Shown here: one piece after another, positions 33,851 through 46,276 of the stretch
Position numbering within the stretch: the first letter of the stretch is position 1
How the letters are laid out: every line of letters starts with the position of its first letter
Notes under the pieces: model-generated
Databases searched by the model: none
Seen by the model: the letters and a program-made list of their open reading frames with translations, nothing else
Told to the model about the DNA's origin: nothing
Translations under genes and position numbers: made by a program
Origin: Streblospio benedicti
Taxonomy: Eukaryota > Annelida > Polychaeta > Spionida > Spionidae
Length of the DNA: 64,000 nucleotides
Direction: 5' to 3'
Assembly: GCA_019095985.1 (NCBI GenBank)
Contig: CM032661.1
Location: forward strand, 10,947,453-11,011,452

Positions 33851-36700
33851 TAACATGTGCAAGGGGCCGGCCATTAACATCCAGGAACTTTATTGATGAC
33901 ACAACGCAAACAGATCACAACGTACACATATAATATATAACAATATTCCCCCCTTTAGAACACAAAACACACAAAACAACTAAACAACAAAAAAATTAAC
34001 ATGACATGGTATACAATATACAACAAATTATAAATCATCTCTGAACCTCAAGGGTTTTACCCTATTCCTTTCAGGGTTCCCTCTAGGAACATTTACACAA
34101 AGATCAGCACTGCTTGTATCGGTTTCGGACACAAATTCCCGAACAATTTCGGAATCAGGGTCCTTTCTGGCCCTCAACTGAACTTCACAAAGATCAGTAG
34201 AGCTTGTATCAGTATCAGGTACAAACTCCCAAGCAATTTCGTAGTCAAGGTCGTTTCTGGTCAACAACTGAACATCACAAAGATCACTACTGTTTCTATC
34301 AGTATCAGGTACGAATTCCCTAACAATTTCGGACCCAGGGTCCTTTCTGGTCCTCAACTGATTTTCATGCCTTTTCCACACTTTACCATTTACCTCCACA
34401 AAATTATTTCTTTGTTGCACATCAATTATTTTACCGGCCATCCACCTGGCCTGGCTCTCAAGTTGAGAGCATACACAGATTGTCCATACGTAAATTTTGG
34501 GTTATTACCGCTATTAGCACAAAAATCTTGCACCTCTTTGTTACAATGTAGGGACGGTTTCAAACTAGAATATTTACTGCAAAGTTCTCGCCCTAACATG
34601 AGTTTAGCTGGAGTTTCACCAGTAGCTGAGTTGTATGATATGCAAATAACATTTTGTTTATTTTATCATCAATGCTCAATTTTACACCATCTAACTTTGA
34701 TATTTGTTTTTTAAAATACACAACATAACGTTCTTCGAGGCTGGGTGTCCCGGAGCAGTGGTGGTATGTTGAATACCATGGTTATCTAAAAATTGTTTGA
34801 ATTCTTCACTGAAAAAACAAGTGCCATTATCAGTTACAACATGTTCAGGCAAACCAAATCTAGTAAACAATGACGTCAAGCATCTTATTGTGGATTCTGA
34901 AGTCGAACCAGAATTTTTAAATACATCAAACCACTTAGAGTGAGCGTCAACAATTATCAAAAACATGTCCCATAAAGGGGCCAGCATAGTCTAAATGCAA
35001 CCTGGAATAAGGTCTGTTGGGCCAGTTCCATGTAGCTGTAGGAGCCCTACTAGGTAGAGGAGCATTATTTTGACACCTTTCGCTGTGAGCACTAATCCCT
35101 TGAATATCCCGATCTATATTGGCCCACCAAAAATATGATCGAGCCACGGATTTCATCCTTACAATGACATCATGGCGACTATGTAGGTCAAGGAGCAAAA
35201 AAGACTGTAGACTTTGGGGAATTACAACACGGTATCCCCAAAGCAATACCCCCTGTTCTACTGACAATTTGTCTTTGTTGCAGAAAAAAGTCCGAAGTTC
35301 TGGATCTTCAATGCGCTGTGGCCAACCTTCTTGTGTGTATCGTATCACTTTTGCTAACATTCTATCATGGCAGCTCTCTCTTGCAATAACTGTAGAATTA
35401 AAAGGTGCGGCTGATTGGAGGAAAAGTACTTCCCTATTTTCACACTCTTCTTCACTTTCAACTAAGGGACAACGGGATAAAAAAATCAGCACAGGCATTA
35501 TCTTTTCCAGCAGTATGACGGATGGTGTAGTTGTAAGCAGACAAAATCAAGGCCATCTCTTTATGCATGCAGATGCCATCTGTGGAATCCCTTTCCTTTC
35601 ACCAAACAACGTGACAAGAGGTTGATGATCCAAGAATCCAATGCCTTCCAAGAAGGTACTGTCTGAACTTGCAGGCACCAAAAACTATTGCTAGACCCTC
35701 TCGGTCGATCTGAGCATAGTTTTGTTCAGCTCGATTAAGGGATCTTGAAACATATGCCAGAGGGCGCAACATGCCACCAACATCTTGTTGTAAAACAGCA
35801 CCAATTCAATGGGGTGATGCATCACAAGAGAGTATTAACTGTTTGTTTCTATCGTAATGTGCCAACACTACCTCCGTAGTTACACAACGCTTGGTTTTCT
35901 CAAAAAACACTTGTTCTGTTTGCCCCTATCTCCAAGGAACATCCTTCTTCATTAATCTGTAAAGTGGAGCCAGGGACTGGGCTAGGTTAGGAAATAAACG
36001 CTAACGAATAACACCATTTTCCTCTAACTCATCAAGTTCTTTTTCAATCTCTGGTTTTAAAGCAAACGGTATAGGACGGGCCTTATAAAAGGTAGGTGGC
36101 GCATTTTCAATCACCTCTATTTGCGCCTTAAACTCCTTTAAACACCCTAGTTTTGATTCGTCAAAAAGGTCACTAAACTCAACAAACAAATGCTCATTTG
36201 CATTACAACCTAACCCATTTACATTGCAAACTATTGTGTCATGCATAGCGTGTGGCCATCTACTACCCAGGAGAAGGGGACCATTTCCGTCCACTACCAG
36301 CAAGTTCAATATGTAGTTTTTATCATTGTGTACAACAGTAACATCAAAATCACCTACAATAGTAATTTTACCACCTGTATATGAGGACAGGTTTACAGAA
36401 GGCTTTTCAAACATACATTCTTAAACCTTGAATGAAACATTTTTGAATGTATCATTGTGTAACCAGAACCAGTATCAACTTGAAAGTTAATATTTTCCCC
36501 ATCTACAATCAGTTCCCTAAATATAGGCTTATCAAACATCTCATTAGTACGCATGCTGTACAAAACATCAGAATCTTCACTTTGATCTACATTATTGTTA
36601 ACGTGGTTCTCGCCGAACTAGTAATCCCACATGGTGGCAGAACACAGAACAATGCAATTTGAGCCGCCTTGATTACTCGATTACTTGTGATGTACATTCC
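33830..36700 (-). mobile_element. Ty3/gypsy LTR retrotransposon fossil
   Basis: Minus strand. Parts in order: protease (about 36,520-36,420), RT/RNase H-side region (about 36,410-35,500), integrase (about 35,500-34,690) and a C-terminal tail (about 34,440-34,030). A polypurine tract is at 33944-33957, and an LTR-like end with a polyadenylation signal lies to its left. No gag and no second LTR were identified. Broken and incomplete, with several breaks; of moderate age. Confidence 0.8.
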
Positions 36701-37029
36701 TCCTCTTTGTCAGGAGAACCCAGGTGACGTTTGTTTTTTTTGTTATTTTTGCTTGCTTTTCCCAACCCCCCTCCACCCCCCACCCCACCCTTAGCTATAG
36801 TCCTCGCCAATTTATTGCCACTCCCCCATCAGAATAATTAGCGGTCAATAAAATTGACTTAATAACCTGGCAGTAGTATATACTGCAAAGATACGTGCCG
36901 TGGTGCAGTTTTTTCCGCTCCGTCCTTTTCGCTCTGTCCTTCACCTTGAATCCGTCCTTGTAAGGTTAGGGGGGTCAAGGCTTGGCACGGCTCGGCCTTG
37001 AAGGCTCGAGGCTGAGAAACCGACCAATC

Positions 37030-37700
37030 GGGTTAGGTTAGGCAGGTTTAGGCCCGTCCCCCCACGTGCATCACGACCAATAAAACCTTAGCTTTCCTTA
37101 GAAATATACGCGCTACCTTTCTGCTCCCAAGGTTGATCTATTAAAACGCCGTTAATCGTTTAGACAAGGTCGTCGAACTACGTCATGTCAATCTTAAACC
37201 CATTAATCAACTCTCGGTGAAATGACCATCCTTCAGACGTCAATCAAACCAGTTTAAGCGGGTTTAGGCCCGTCCCCCCACGTGCATCACGACGAATAAA
37301 ACCGCAGCTTTCCTCAGTAAGATACGCACCTACCTTTCTGCTCCCAAACCCATTTTCATTAAAATGTCATCAATCGTTTATGTAACCTCGGCTAAAGTAC
37401 GTCACGTCAAATTTTAAACCAATTAATCTACCCTCGATGCAATGACCGTCCTTCAGATGGTTATCAAACGACAATAAAAACTCTCCCATTCATGTAAAAT
37501 ACGTGCCCAGCATTTAGCGCCGTGGTTAATCAATTTAAAACCCATTAATTAACCGGTGTAAAATGCCAGGTGAATTTAGAAAGGACAAAACCTACCATTC
37601 TTATAAAAGACACTTCTCGTATTTTTAGCTCCAACTTTTTAGACCTCAAGGTTGTTCAATTTAAAAAACGTTAATCGACCAGAGTAAAAAAAGTGTCTCA
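37030..37700. repeat. tandem array, about 219-bp period, decaying
   Basis: Two good units (from 37037 and 37256) share GGTTTAGGCCCGTCCCCCCA, CACGTGCATCACGAC, AATAAAACC and CTACCTTTCTGCTCCCAA. Weaker partial units follow near 37510 and 37620 (TTAATCAATTTAAAA). A CACGTG E-box and TATA-like AATAAAACC recur in each unit. Function unknown. Confidence 0.7.
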
Positions 37701-38235
37701 AAGAATTGTGCCAGGACAAAGACCACTTCAGATTGTGCGCTATTGATAATATCGTATCACACATTAAGCGATATTTGAAGACTATTACTTATATAGAAGT
37801 TCTAATACCGTTTTTTTATTCCATCGTGTTATTTGATATCAGAGCTGTGAAAACCCGTTCATCTATTTTTTTTATTAAACATCATTCCTGAAAATTCTAA
37901 TTAGTGAATAAAGGCGAATATTGTGCATTTATTTTTATTCCAAACCGCACTCTACACTAACCCTCCCACAGTTCCCCACATGTGTTGTACGACTCACACT
38001 TAATTGAGTTTAAAAAAAACAAAAAACGTTAGCGTCAGAAATTATTGTGACTAAAGGAATACAAAAGAATAGATCACGACCTTACTATATTAACACTGTT
38101 CACAAGCGAACAAGAACGTGTTGAAAATCATTAATGTCAAAGAATCACTTACTACGACAAACGCCGTATCCCGTTACACGACAAATATTGTATTACGATT
38201 TAATCGAGCGTGTTGGCCCTGTAAGCAAGCTTTCT

Positions 38236-38415
38236 ACAAAATTCTTTTTTCTTGTTTTTATCATTAAAACCAATTTATTTGGTTTGAAATGTGACATTAT
38301 AACGACCACCAAGTTGTCCAAATTGTACATACATAATTTGGAGTGTGTACGTCATGTGGTTAAAAAGCCTTTTGTGACATAAAAAATCACCTCTTCCTTT
38401 ATATATATATATAGA
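38236..38415 (-). mobile_element. Helitron 5'-end fragment
   Basis: On the minus strand it starts A-TCTATATATATATATAAAG and GGAAGAGGTGAT, followed by the same 150 bp as the 5' ends at 11662 and 55476 (GTACATACATAATTTGGAG on the plus strand). The rest of the element is absent. Confidence 0.75.
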
Positions 38416-38766
38416 TTTTTGAATAGGTAGTGCACATGGTCAGTTATAAGACGGCCATGTATCAAATAGAATAGTGCTTGACTACAGAGGATTTCAGGGG
38501 GTAGGTCTCATCTATGGCTGCCAGAGCTCTGGGAAAGTGGTTATGCCCATATGAATTTTCTCCTCAGCAACTGGAAATGAAATACTCTGTTGAAGAAAAA
38601 TAAGATTATCGGCCAACACTCCAAGCTAAGCAGAGTAGAGGGGGGCTGGTTATTACAATGTTTATAGATCTTACAATTGAGCATTTGTTTAGTGGTGTGA
38701 GACTTAATCCAGTTGAGTTTAGTCTAGTTGTAACGGTAGTTCCTGTTCTCGTTACTTTCATCCCCT

Positions 38767-39238
38767 AGGGCTCAGACCACTAAATGGATACTCAATTGTA
38801 AGATCTATAAACAACGTAATAACTAGGCCCCCTCTCCTTTGCTTAGCTTTGAGTGTTGGCAATTTTTTTTATTTTTCTTCAGTAGAGTATTCAATTTCCT
38901 GTTGCTGAGGATAAAAATTATATGGGCATATCCACCTTCGAAAAGCTCTGGCAGCCATTGAAGAGACATACACCCTGAACCCTTCTCTAGTCTAGCCCGA
39001 TTCTGCATTTATACATGACTGACAACAACTGATCATACACACTAAATATTCAAATAATTTTTAAGTAAAATGACTGGTTTGGCACCTATGTAGTCTTAGC
39101 TTAATTTTTTACCATATCTATAATCAGTAAATAATCAGAACCACGCCCCCTTTTCATTTAATATGACATTTCCAGGTGCATCCGAATGTTCGGACTGAAT
39201 TTTAGCTGATTTTGCATTAATTTAGTGGTCAGAGCCCT
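38767..39238 (-). mobile_element. P-family MITE, reversed copy
   Basis: Ends AGGGCTCAGACCACTAAAT and its inverted counterpart; about 472 bp. Adjoins reversed block Q. Confidence 0.75.
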
Positions 39239-40590
39239 AATGAATATCATATTTTGCTTAAATACATATTTATGACAATTGAAACATGGCCAAAATATGC
39301 TATACCACTCAAACTTTTGATTTCTTTGCAAATTCAAGCATTCAAAACTTAGGTTTACAAAATGCGCAACAAATTCTGCATCATGTCTTGTGTTTGAACG
39401 CCCATAAATCACTCTTTTTTACAGTTTGATGCTTCAAAGTTAACATCAATGCTAGTTTAGTACATAAACATTAAATAACAGCAGAAGAAAATGAAACAAA
39501 ATTCAATCTGTTCGAACGGCTGCAGCTCTTGCAGACATATACTGTTTCCATGTACGTCAACGCAAATATGTACTTTCTCGGCCACGAGGAACAATGGTTT
39601 ATGCATTGTTGAGTTGCTTCAGTAGCTGAAGCGAAAGCCTTGTGATCACTTCGTTTCTATGTATCTATGTATCTATGTATGTATGTCTCCGGACAAGCTA
39701 GCGGGCGTACCGATGAACTGATTTCGTTCAAACTTTACACAACTATGAGGTATGAGGCGACACCGAAGTGATTCGATTTTGGGCAATCTGCCAATTAAAC
39801 TGTGCTCTCTAGAAGCCCATTCATGACATTCTTACTGATATTCAATGCAATTAAGCCAGCCAGAAAAATCCATATTTCAACCAAGCAGCAAATATTGATT
39901 ATTGGGTTTGAAACTGATATTGATTAATGTCTGTTATTCAAATAGTACTGTATTGTATGGCAACACAAATATCTTTTCACTGGATATATTGATTCTCATT
40001 CATTCTGATGTTTTCTCCTCAAATTCATTTCTTGATTGTTAAGTATACATCATTTCAGTATATATCTTAATTGTCCATAAGTCAACATTGTTCTAGCGAC
40101 GCAGTGTTCTTTGAACACTTTTGATCTAGTTTGTTAATATTGTTTACTCTTGCCTTCATAGTCCCAAACTGTGAAAAAATGCAAAATTTTAGAAGGATAT
40201 GTTAACGTTGGCTAACCTAGAAAACTACAAAGATGCCACAAGAGGCATTTTCACACTGGGGTCGGAAATCATCAAAATGCCATTTTACCTCTACTATAGC
40301 CTAGCTTTACTTTTGATTGACCTAAGAAGTTTTTTTTTCTGAATTGTGTATTGTGATCTGACACTGACAATAGATAAAAACAATAAAAATGAACCCAGCT
40401 GCTATCACATTGCTACAGGAGGGGCACAAAAATGGCTTTGGAGCAAAAATTAGCAAAATTTTGATAAAAGTAAAACTTTGATTTTCAAAGAAAAAGATGT
40501 ATTTTTCGAGGAAAATGGCACATATTTTGGTTTGGAATTGTAATATGACAAAATAACTAAGCATCTAATATCATTAGTCTAGAGCTATAA

Positions 40591-41057
40591 AGGTTCAGAC
40601 CACTAAATGGATACTCAATTGTAAGATCTATAAACAACGTAATAACTAGGCCCCCTCTGGTTTGCTTAGCTTTGAGTGTTGGCAAAAAATCTTATTTTTC
40701 TTCAGTAGAGTATTCAATTTCCTGTAGCTGAGGATAAAAATTATATGGGCATATCCACGTTCCAAAAGCTCTGGCAGCCATTGACATGCACCCTGAACTC
40801 CTCTCTACTCTAGCCCGATTCTGCATTTATACATGACTGACAACAATTGATTATTCACACTAAATATTCAAATAATTTTTAAGTAAAATGACTGGTTTGG
40901 CACCTATGTAGTTTAGCTTATTTTTTTTTACCATATCTATAATCAGTAAATAATCAGAACCACGCCCGTTTTTCATTTAATATGACATTTCCAGGTGCAC
41001 CCGAATGTTAGGACCGAATTTTTGCTGATTTTGCATTAATTTAGCGGTCAGAGCCCC
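40591..41057 (-). mobile_element. P-family MITE, second reversed copy
   Basis: Same family, 467 bp. Joined on the left to reversed block R, and on the right through about 36 bp to a forward partial copy at 41094. This is the turning point of the array. Confidence 0.75.
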
Positions 41058-41519
41058 AATATATGTTGGAAAAGTCAATTCTGTCACAGAAAAAGGGCTC
41101 TGACCACCAAATTAATGCGAAATCAGTAGAAATTCGGTCCCAACATTCGGGTGCACCTGGAAATGTCATATTAAATGAAAATTGGGCATGGTTCCGATTA
41201 TTTACTGATTATAGATATGGTAAAAAAAATTAAGCTAAGACTACATAGGTGCCAAAGCAGTCATTTTACTTAAAATTATTTGAATAATTTAGTGTGAATG
41301 GTCAGTTGTTGTCAGTCATGTATAAATGTAGAATCGGTCTAGACTAGAGAGGATTTCAGGGGGGTATTAATTGGCAGAATGCCCAAAATCGAATCACTTT
41401 GGTGTCGCCTCATACCTCATAACTGTGTAAAGTTTGAATGAAATCGGTGTAGAGGTAAAAGCTCTAGCTTGTCCGGAGATATACATACATATATAGAAAC
41501 GAAGTGATCACAAGGCTTT

Positions 41520-41538
41520 CGCTTCAGCTACTGAAGCG
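41520..41538. repeat. 19-bp hairpin CGCTTCAGCTACTGAAGCG
   Basis: Perfect 8-bp stem with a CTA loop, in every complete block Q (also about 44956-44974, and reversed near 39600-39640 with changes). It could be the terminal hairpin of an old rolling-circle-type element, but the CTRR end is not evident. Confidence 0.6.
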
Positions 41539-41930
41539 ACGCAACAATGCATAAACCATTGTTCCCCGTGGCCTAAAAAGTACAGATTTGTGTTGACGTA
41601 CATAAAAACAATATATCTCTGGAAGAGCTGCAGCTGTTCAAACAAAATGAATTGTGTTTCATTTTGTTCTGTTTTTATTTAAAGTTTACGTACTAAACTA
41701 GCATTGATGTTAACTTTGAAGCATTAAACTGTAAAAAAGTGTGATTAATGGGCATTCAAAAATAAGACATGATGCAGAACTTGTTGCGCATTTTTGTAAA
41801 CCTATAAGTTTTTGAATGCTTGAATTTGCAAAAGAAATCAAAGATTGAGTGGTATAGCATATTTTGGCCATGTAGTAATTGTCATAAATAAGTATTTAAG
41901 CAAAATATGATATTCATCATCTACCTAATT

Positions 41931-42407
41931 AGGGCTCTGACCACCAAATTAATGCAGAATCAGCAAAAATTTGGTCCGAACATTCGGGTGCACCTGGAAA
42001 TGTCATATTAAATGAAAAGGGGAGGTGGTTCCGATTATTTACTGATTATAGCTATGGTAAAAAAAAAGCTATGACTACATAGGTGACAAACCAGTCATTT
42101 TACATAAAATTATTTGAATAATTTAGTGTGAATAGTCAGTTGTTGTCAGTCATGTATAATTGTAGAATCGGGCTAGACTAGAGAGGGGCTTTCAGGGGGG
42201 TATGCCTCTTCAATGGCTGCCAGAGCTATGGGAAGGTGGATATGCCCATATAATTTCTATGCTCAGCAACAGGAAATTGAATTCTCTACCGAAAGAAAAA
42301 TAAGATTTTTTGCCAACAGTCAAAAGCTAAGCAAACCAGAGGGGGCCTAGTTATTTACGTTGTTTATAGATCTTACAATTGAGTATCCATTTAGTGGTCT
42401 GAGCCCT
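41931..42407 (+). mobile_element. P-family MITE, forward copy 1
   Basis: AGGGCTCTGACCACCAAATT ... ATTTAGTGGTCTGAGCCCT terminal inverted repeats, 477 bp. Sits between blocks Q and R. Confidence 0.78.
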
Positions 42408-43227
42408 TATAGCTCTAGACTACTGATATAAGTTGCCCAGTAAATTAGTTATTTTGTCATATTAAGTGATTCTAAACCAAAATGTGTGCCATTTTCCTTG
42501 AAAAATACATCTTTTCCCTTGAAAATCAAAGTTTTACTTTTTATCCAAATTTTGCTAATTTTTGCTTCAAAGCCATGTTTGTGCCCCTCCTGTAGCAATG
42601 TAATAGAAGCTGGGTTCAGATCACAATACACAATTCAGAAAAAAACTTTTCAGGTAAATCAAAGTAAAGCTATAATACAGGTAAAATGGCATTTTTATGA
42701 TTTCAGACCCCAGTGCGAAAAATGACTCTTGTGGTATATTTGTAGGCTTCTAGGTAGGTCAATGTTTAACGTATCCTTCTAACATTTTGCATTTTATCAC
42801 AGTTTGGGACTATGAAGGCATAGAGTGAACAATATTAACAAACAATGCATAAACCATTGTTCCTCGTGGCCTAGAAAGTACAGATTTGTGTTGACGTACA
42901 TAAAAACAATATATCTCTGGAAGAGCTGCAGCTGTTCAAACAAAATGAATTGTGTTTCATTTTGTTCTGTTTTTATTTAAAAGTCTATGTACTAAACTAG
43001 CATTGATGTTAACTTTGAAGCATTAAACTGCAAAAAAGTGTGATTAATGGGCATTCAAAAATAAGACATGATGCAGAACTTGTTGCGCATTTTGTAAACC
43101 GATAAGTTTTTGAATGCTTGAATTTGCAAAGAAATCAAAGTTTGAGTGGTATAGCATATTTTGGCCATGTAGCAATTGTCATAAATATGTATTTAAGCAA
43201 AATATGATATTCATCATCTACCTAATT

Positions 43228-43699
43228 AGGGCTCTGACCACCAAATTAATGCAGAATCAGCAAAAATTTGGTCCGAACATTCGGTGCACCTGGAAATGTC
43301 ATATTAAATGAAAAGGGGAGGTGGTTCCGATTATTTACTGATTATAGCTATGGTAAAAAAAAAGCTATGACTACATAGGTGACAAACCAGTCATTTTACA
43401 TAAAATTATTTGAATAATTTAGTGTGAATAGTCAGTTGTTGTCAGTCATGTATAATTGTAGAATCGGTCTAGACTAGAGAGGCTTTCAGGGGGGTAAGCC
43501 TCTTCAATGGCTGCCAGAGCTATGGGAAGGTGGATATGCCCATATAATTTCTATGCTCAGCAACAGGAAATAGAATTCTCTACCAAAGAAAAATAAGATT
43601 TTTTGCCAACAGTCAAAGCTAAGCAAATCAGAGGGGGCCTAGTTATTTACGTTGTTTATAGATCTTACAATTGAGTTTCCATTTAGTGGTCTGAGCCCT
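43228..43699 (+). mobile_element. P-family MITE, forward copy 2
   Basis: Duplicate of 41931-42407 with the same flanks, so it was copied by duplication and not by independent insertion. Confidence 0.78.
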
Positions 43700-46187
43700 T
43701 ATAGCTCTAGACTACTGATATAAGTTGCCCAGTAAATTAGTTATTTTGTCATATTAAGTGATTCTAAACCAAAATGTGTGCCATTTTCCTTGAAAAATAC
43801 ATCTTTTCCCTTGAAAATCAAAGTTTTACTTTTATCCAAATTTTGCTAATTTTTGCTTCAAAGCCATGTTTGTGCCCCTCCTGTAGCAATGTAATAGCAG
43901 CTGGGTTCAGATCACAATACACAATTCAGAAAAAAACTTTTCAGGTAAATCAAAAGTAAAGCTATAATACAGGTAAAATGGCATTTTGATGATTTCGGAC
44001 CCCAGTGCGAAAATGACTCTTGTGGTATATTTGTAGGCTTCTAGGTAGGCCAATGTTTAACATATCCTTCTAACATTTTGCATTTTATCACAGTTTGGGA
44101 CTATGAAGGCATAGAGTGAACAATATTAACAAACTAGATCAAAAGTGTTCAAAGAACACTGCGTCGCTAGAACAACGTTGACTTACGGAGATACATACTG
44201 AAACCGTGCATACTTTATAATTAAGAACTTTATGAATTTGAGGAGAAAGCCGCAGAATGAAATTGCCGTGTTGATCAATTTTCAGCAAAATACATTGCTC
44301 TGTGTAGTGCTTAATAATCAATAACAGATTCAAAGCTATGCATGTAAGTACAGTGAACTAAATTAATAGTATTGTGTTATTGTTCATATTCATTCACATG
44401 AGAGCATTATGATATAATATTTTTACAAACACGAGGACGTTATGATAAATTTATTTTTGATAATAAAACCTATGGGGACATTGGTAGTATGTGGAAATGT
44501 AATAAATATAAGAATACGAATGTTAAAAAAGAATCTATGCTTTTATTACAAACACTACGTCAATGACACTTCTTTGTGAAAGTATACAATGTACTAACAC
44601 AATAAACCAAGAACTACAAAGGATCACGTAATCCGTGTGGCGGTGTGCGTTATTGGTTGAACGGTTGACGTTTGAAAGAACACGTCAAGGGCTCTGTGAT
44701 TTATGCTGGTCGCTCTGTATTCTAGGAAACCTATTGTAATGCTGGCTAAGTGCTTTGAATATCAGTAAAATTTCTTAAATAACCTTCTAACATACACAAT
44801 TTAATTGGCAGAACGCCCAAAATCGAATCACTTTGGTGTCGCCTCATACCTCATAGCTGTGTAAAGTTTGAATGAAATCGGTGTAGAGGTAAAAGCTCTA
44901 GCTTGTCCGGAGACATACATACATATATAGAAACGAAGTGATCACAAGGCTTTCGCTTCAGCTACTGAAGCGACGCAACAATGCATAAACCATTGTTCCC
45001 CGTGGCCTAAAAAGTACAGATTTGTGTTGACGTACATAAAAACAATATATCTCTGGAAGAGCTGCAGCTGTTAAAACAAAATGAATTGTGTTTCATTTTG
45101 TTCTGTTTTTATTTAAAGTTTACGTACTAAACTAGCATTGATGTTAACTTTGAAGCATTAAACTGTAAAAAAGTGTGATTAATGGGCATTCAAAAATAAG
45201 ACATGATGCAGAACTTGTTGCGCATTTTGTAAACCTATAAGTTTTGAATGCTTGAATTTGCAAAGAAATCAAAGTTTGAGTGGTATAGCATATTTTGGCC
45301 ATGTAGTAATTGTCATAAATAAGTATTTAAGCAAAATATGATATTCATCATCTACCTAATTAGGGCTCTGACCACCAAATTAATGCAGAATCAGCAAAAA
45401 TTTGGTCCGAACATTCGGGTGCACCTGGAAATGTCATATTAAATGAAAAGGGGAGGTGGTTCCGATTATTTACTGATTATAGCTATGGTAAAAAAAAGCT
45501 ATGACTACATAGGTGACAAACCAGTCATTTTACTTAAAATTATTTGAATAATTTAGTGTGAATGGTCAGTTGTTGTCAGTCATGTATAAATGTAGAATCG
45601 GGCTAGACTAGAGAGGATTTCAGGAGGGTATGTCTCTTCAATGGCTGGGTATCATTTTTCTAGTTTCACTGGTTTCACTAAGGGGTATGATTTTGGACCT
45701 TCAGTGGCACCCCCCCTACCCATTCACCCCCGAAGTAGCCCCCTGCCCCGAGTCCCCTATGCTCAATCATTTGCTGTCTTTCTTTAGAAATTGAACCTCT
45801 ACGTGTAAAAAAAGCTTACACTAAATAGGTGCCAATCCAGTTATTTTACATAGAATTAGTTGAATATTTAGTGTAAAAGGTCAGTTGTCAGTTGTTACCC
45901 AGTCGTGTATATATGTAGAATTTGGCCTGACTAGAGAGTATTTCGTGAGTGGGTGGGGTCATTAATGGCTGCCAGAGCTCTAGGAAGGTGGTTATGCCCT
46001 AATGAGATTTCCTTCAGCGACCGAACATTGAATACTCTACTGACAAAACGTAAGAATATAATGAAATACACAAAGGTAAGCAAAATAGATGGGCCTAGTT
46101 GCTACATTGTTTTAGATCTTTTACATTGAGTATTTTTTGGGGGGTCTGAACCCTGTGAATGGCTGATGATCATGTGATCATCTTATT

Positions 46188-46199
46188 ACGCATGCGCAT
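46188..46199. promoter_or_regulatory. NRF1-like site in the NAA50 promoter
   Basis: ACGCATGCGCAT, about 75 bp before the start codon, resembles the palindromic NRF1 motif of housekeeping promoters. The nearby sequence (CATCCGGCG, GCGCGCGG) is locally CG-rich and there is no TATA box, fitting a housekeeping core promoter. Confidence 0.55.
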
Positions 46200-46268
46200 T
46201 GCCTTCAGAGTGACATCCGGCGATTTTGCGCGCGGTGAATATTTTAGGAATCACGAAAGCTGTTGGCA

Positions 46269-46276
46269 ATGACAAG
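46269..46276 (+). CDS. NAA50: NAA50 exon 1 (8 coding bases)
   Basis: ATGACAAG then GTATAC. Encodes Met-Thr and two bases of Arg3. Chosen because joining it to exon 2 restores the human-like N terminus without frame loss. Confidence 0.85.

Larger units (their letters stand above)
41540..44190 (+). repeat. recent tandem duplication, period about 1.3 kb
   Basis: Matched landmarks: ACAATGCATAAACCATTGTT at about 41542 and 42843; MITE start at 41931 and 43228; TATAGCTCTAGACTACTGAT at about 42409 and 43701. Few differences are seen by eye, so this is the youngest event in the array. Confidence 0.82.
38430..46160. repeat. 7.7-kb array of direct and inverted copies of a composite repeat
   Basis: Three blocks recur. 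Q (about 560 bp, including GGTGTCGCCTCATACCTCAT), P (about 475 bp, a MITE) and R (about 640 bp, including CAAAGCCATGTTTGTGCCCC). Order by orientation: partial P forward (38430-38705); P-Q reversed (38767-39850); R-P reversed (39850-41057); then forward partial P (41094), Q-P-R (41375-42835), Q-P-R (42840-44340) and Q-P (44802-45648); then a diverged partial P (45800-46160). The two Q-P-R copies are almost identical, period about 1.3 kb. ORFs in it are short and not conserved, so it is non-coding. Its right edge lies about 110 bp from the NAA50 start codon. Confidence 0.82.

Noticed and set aside
35119-35625. 168-codon plus-strand ORF
   Set aside because: Shadow of the minus-strand retroelement fossil.
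42486-43959. Two similar ORFs in block R (42486 and 43774)
   Set aside because: They are similar only because the DNA was recently duplicated; the reversed copy is not open in the same way.
38430-46160. CRISPR-like array
   Set aside because: Units are long, inverted and lack short regular spacers; the genome is animal.
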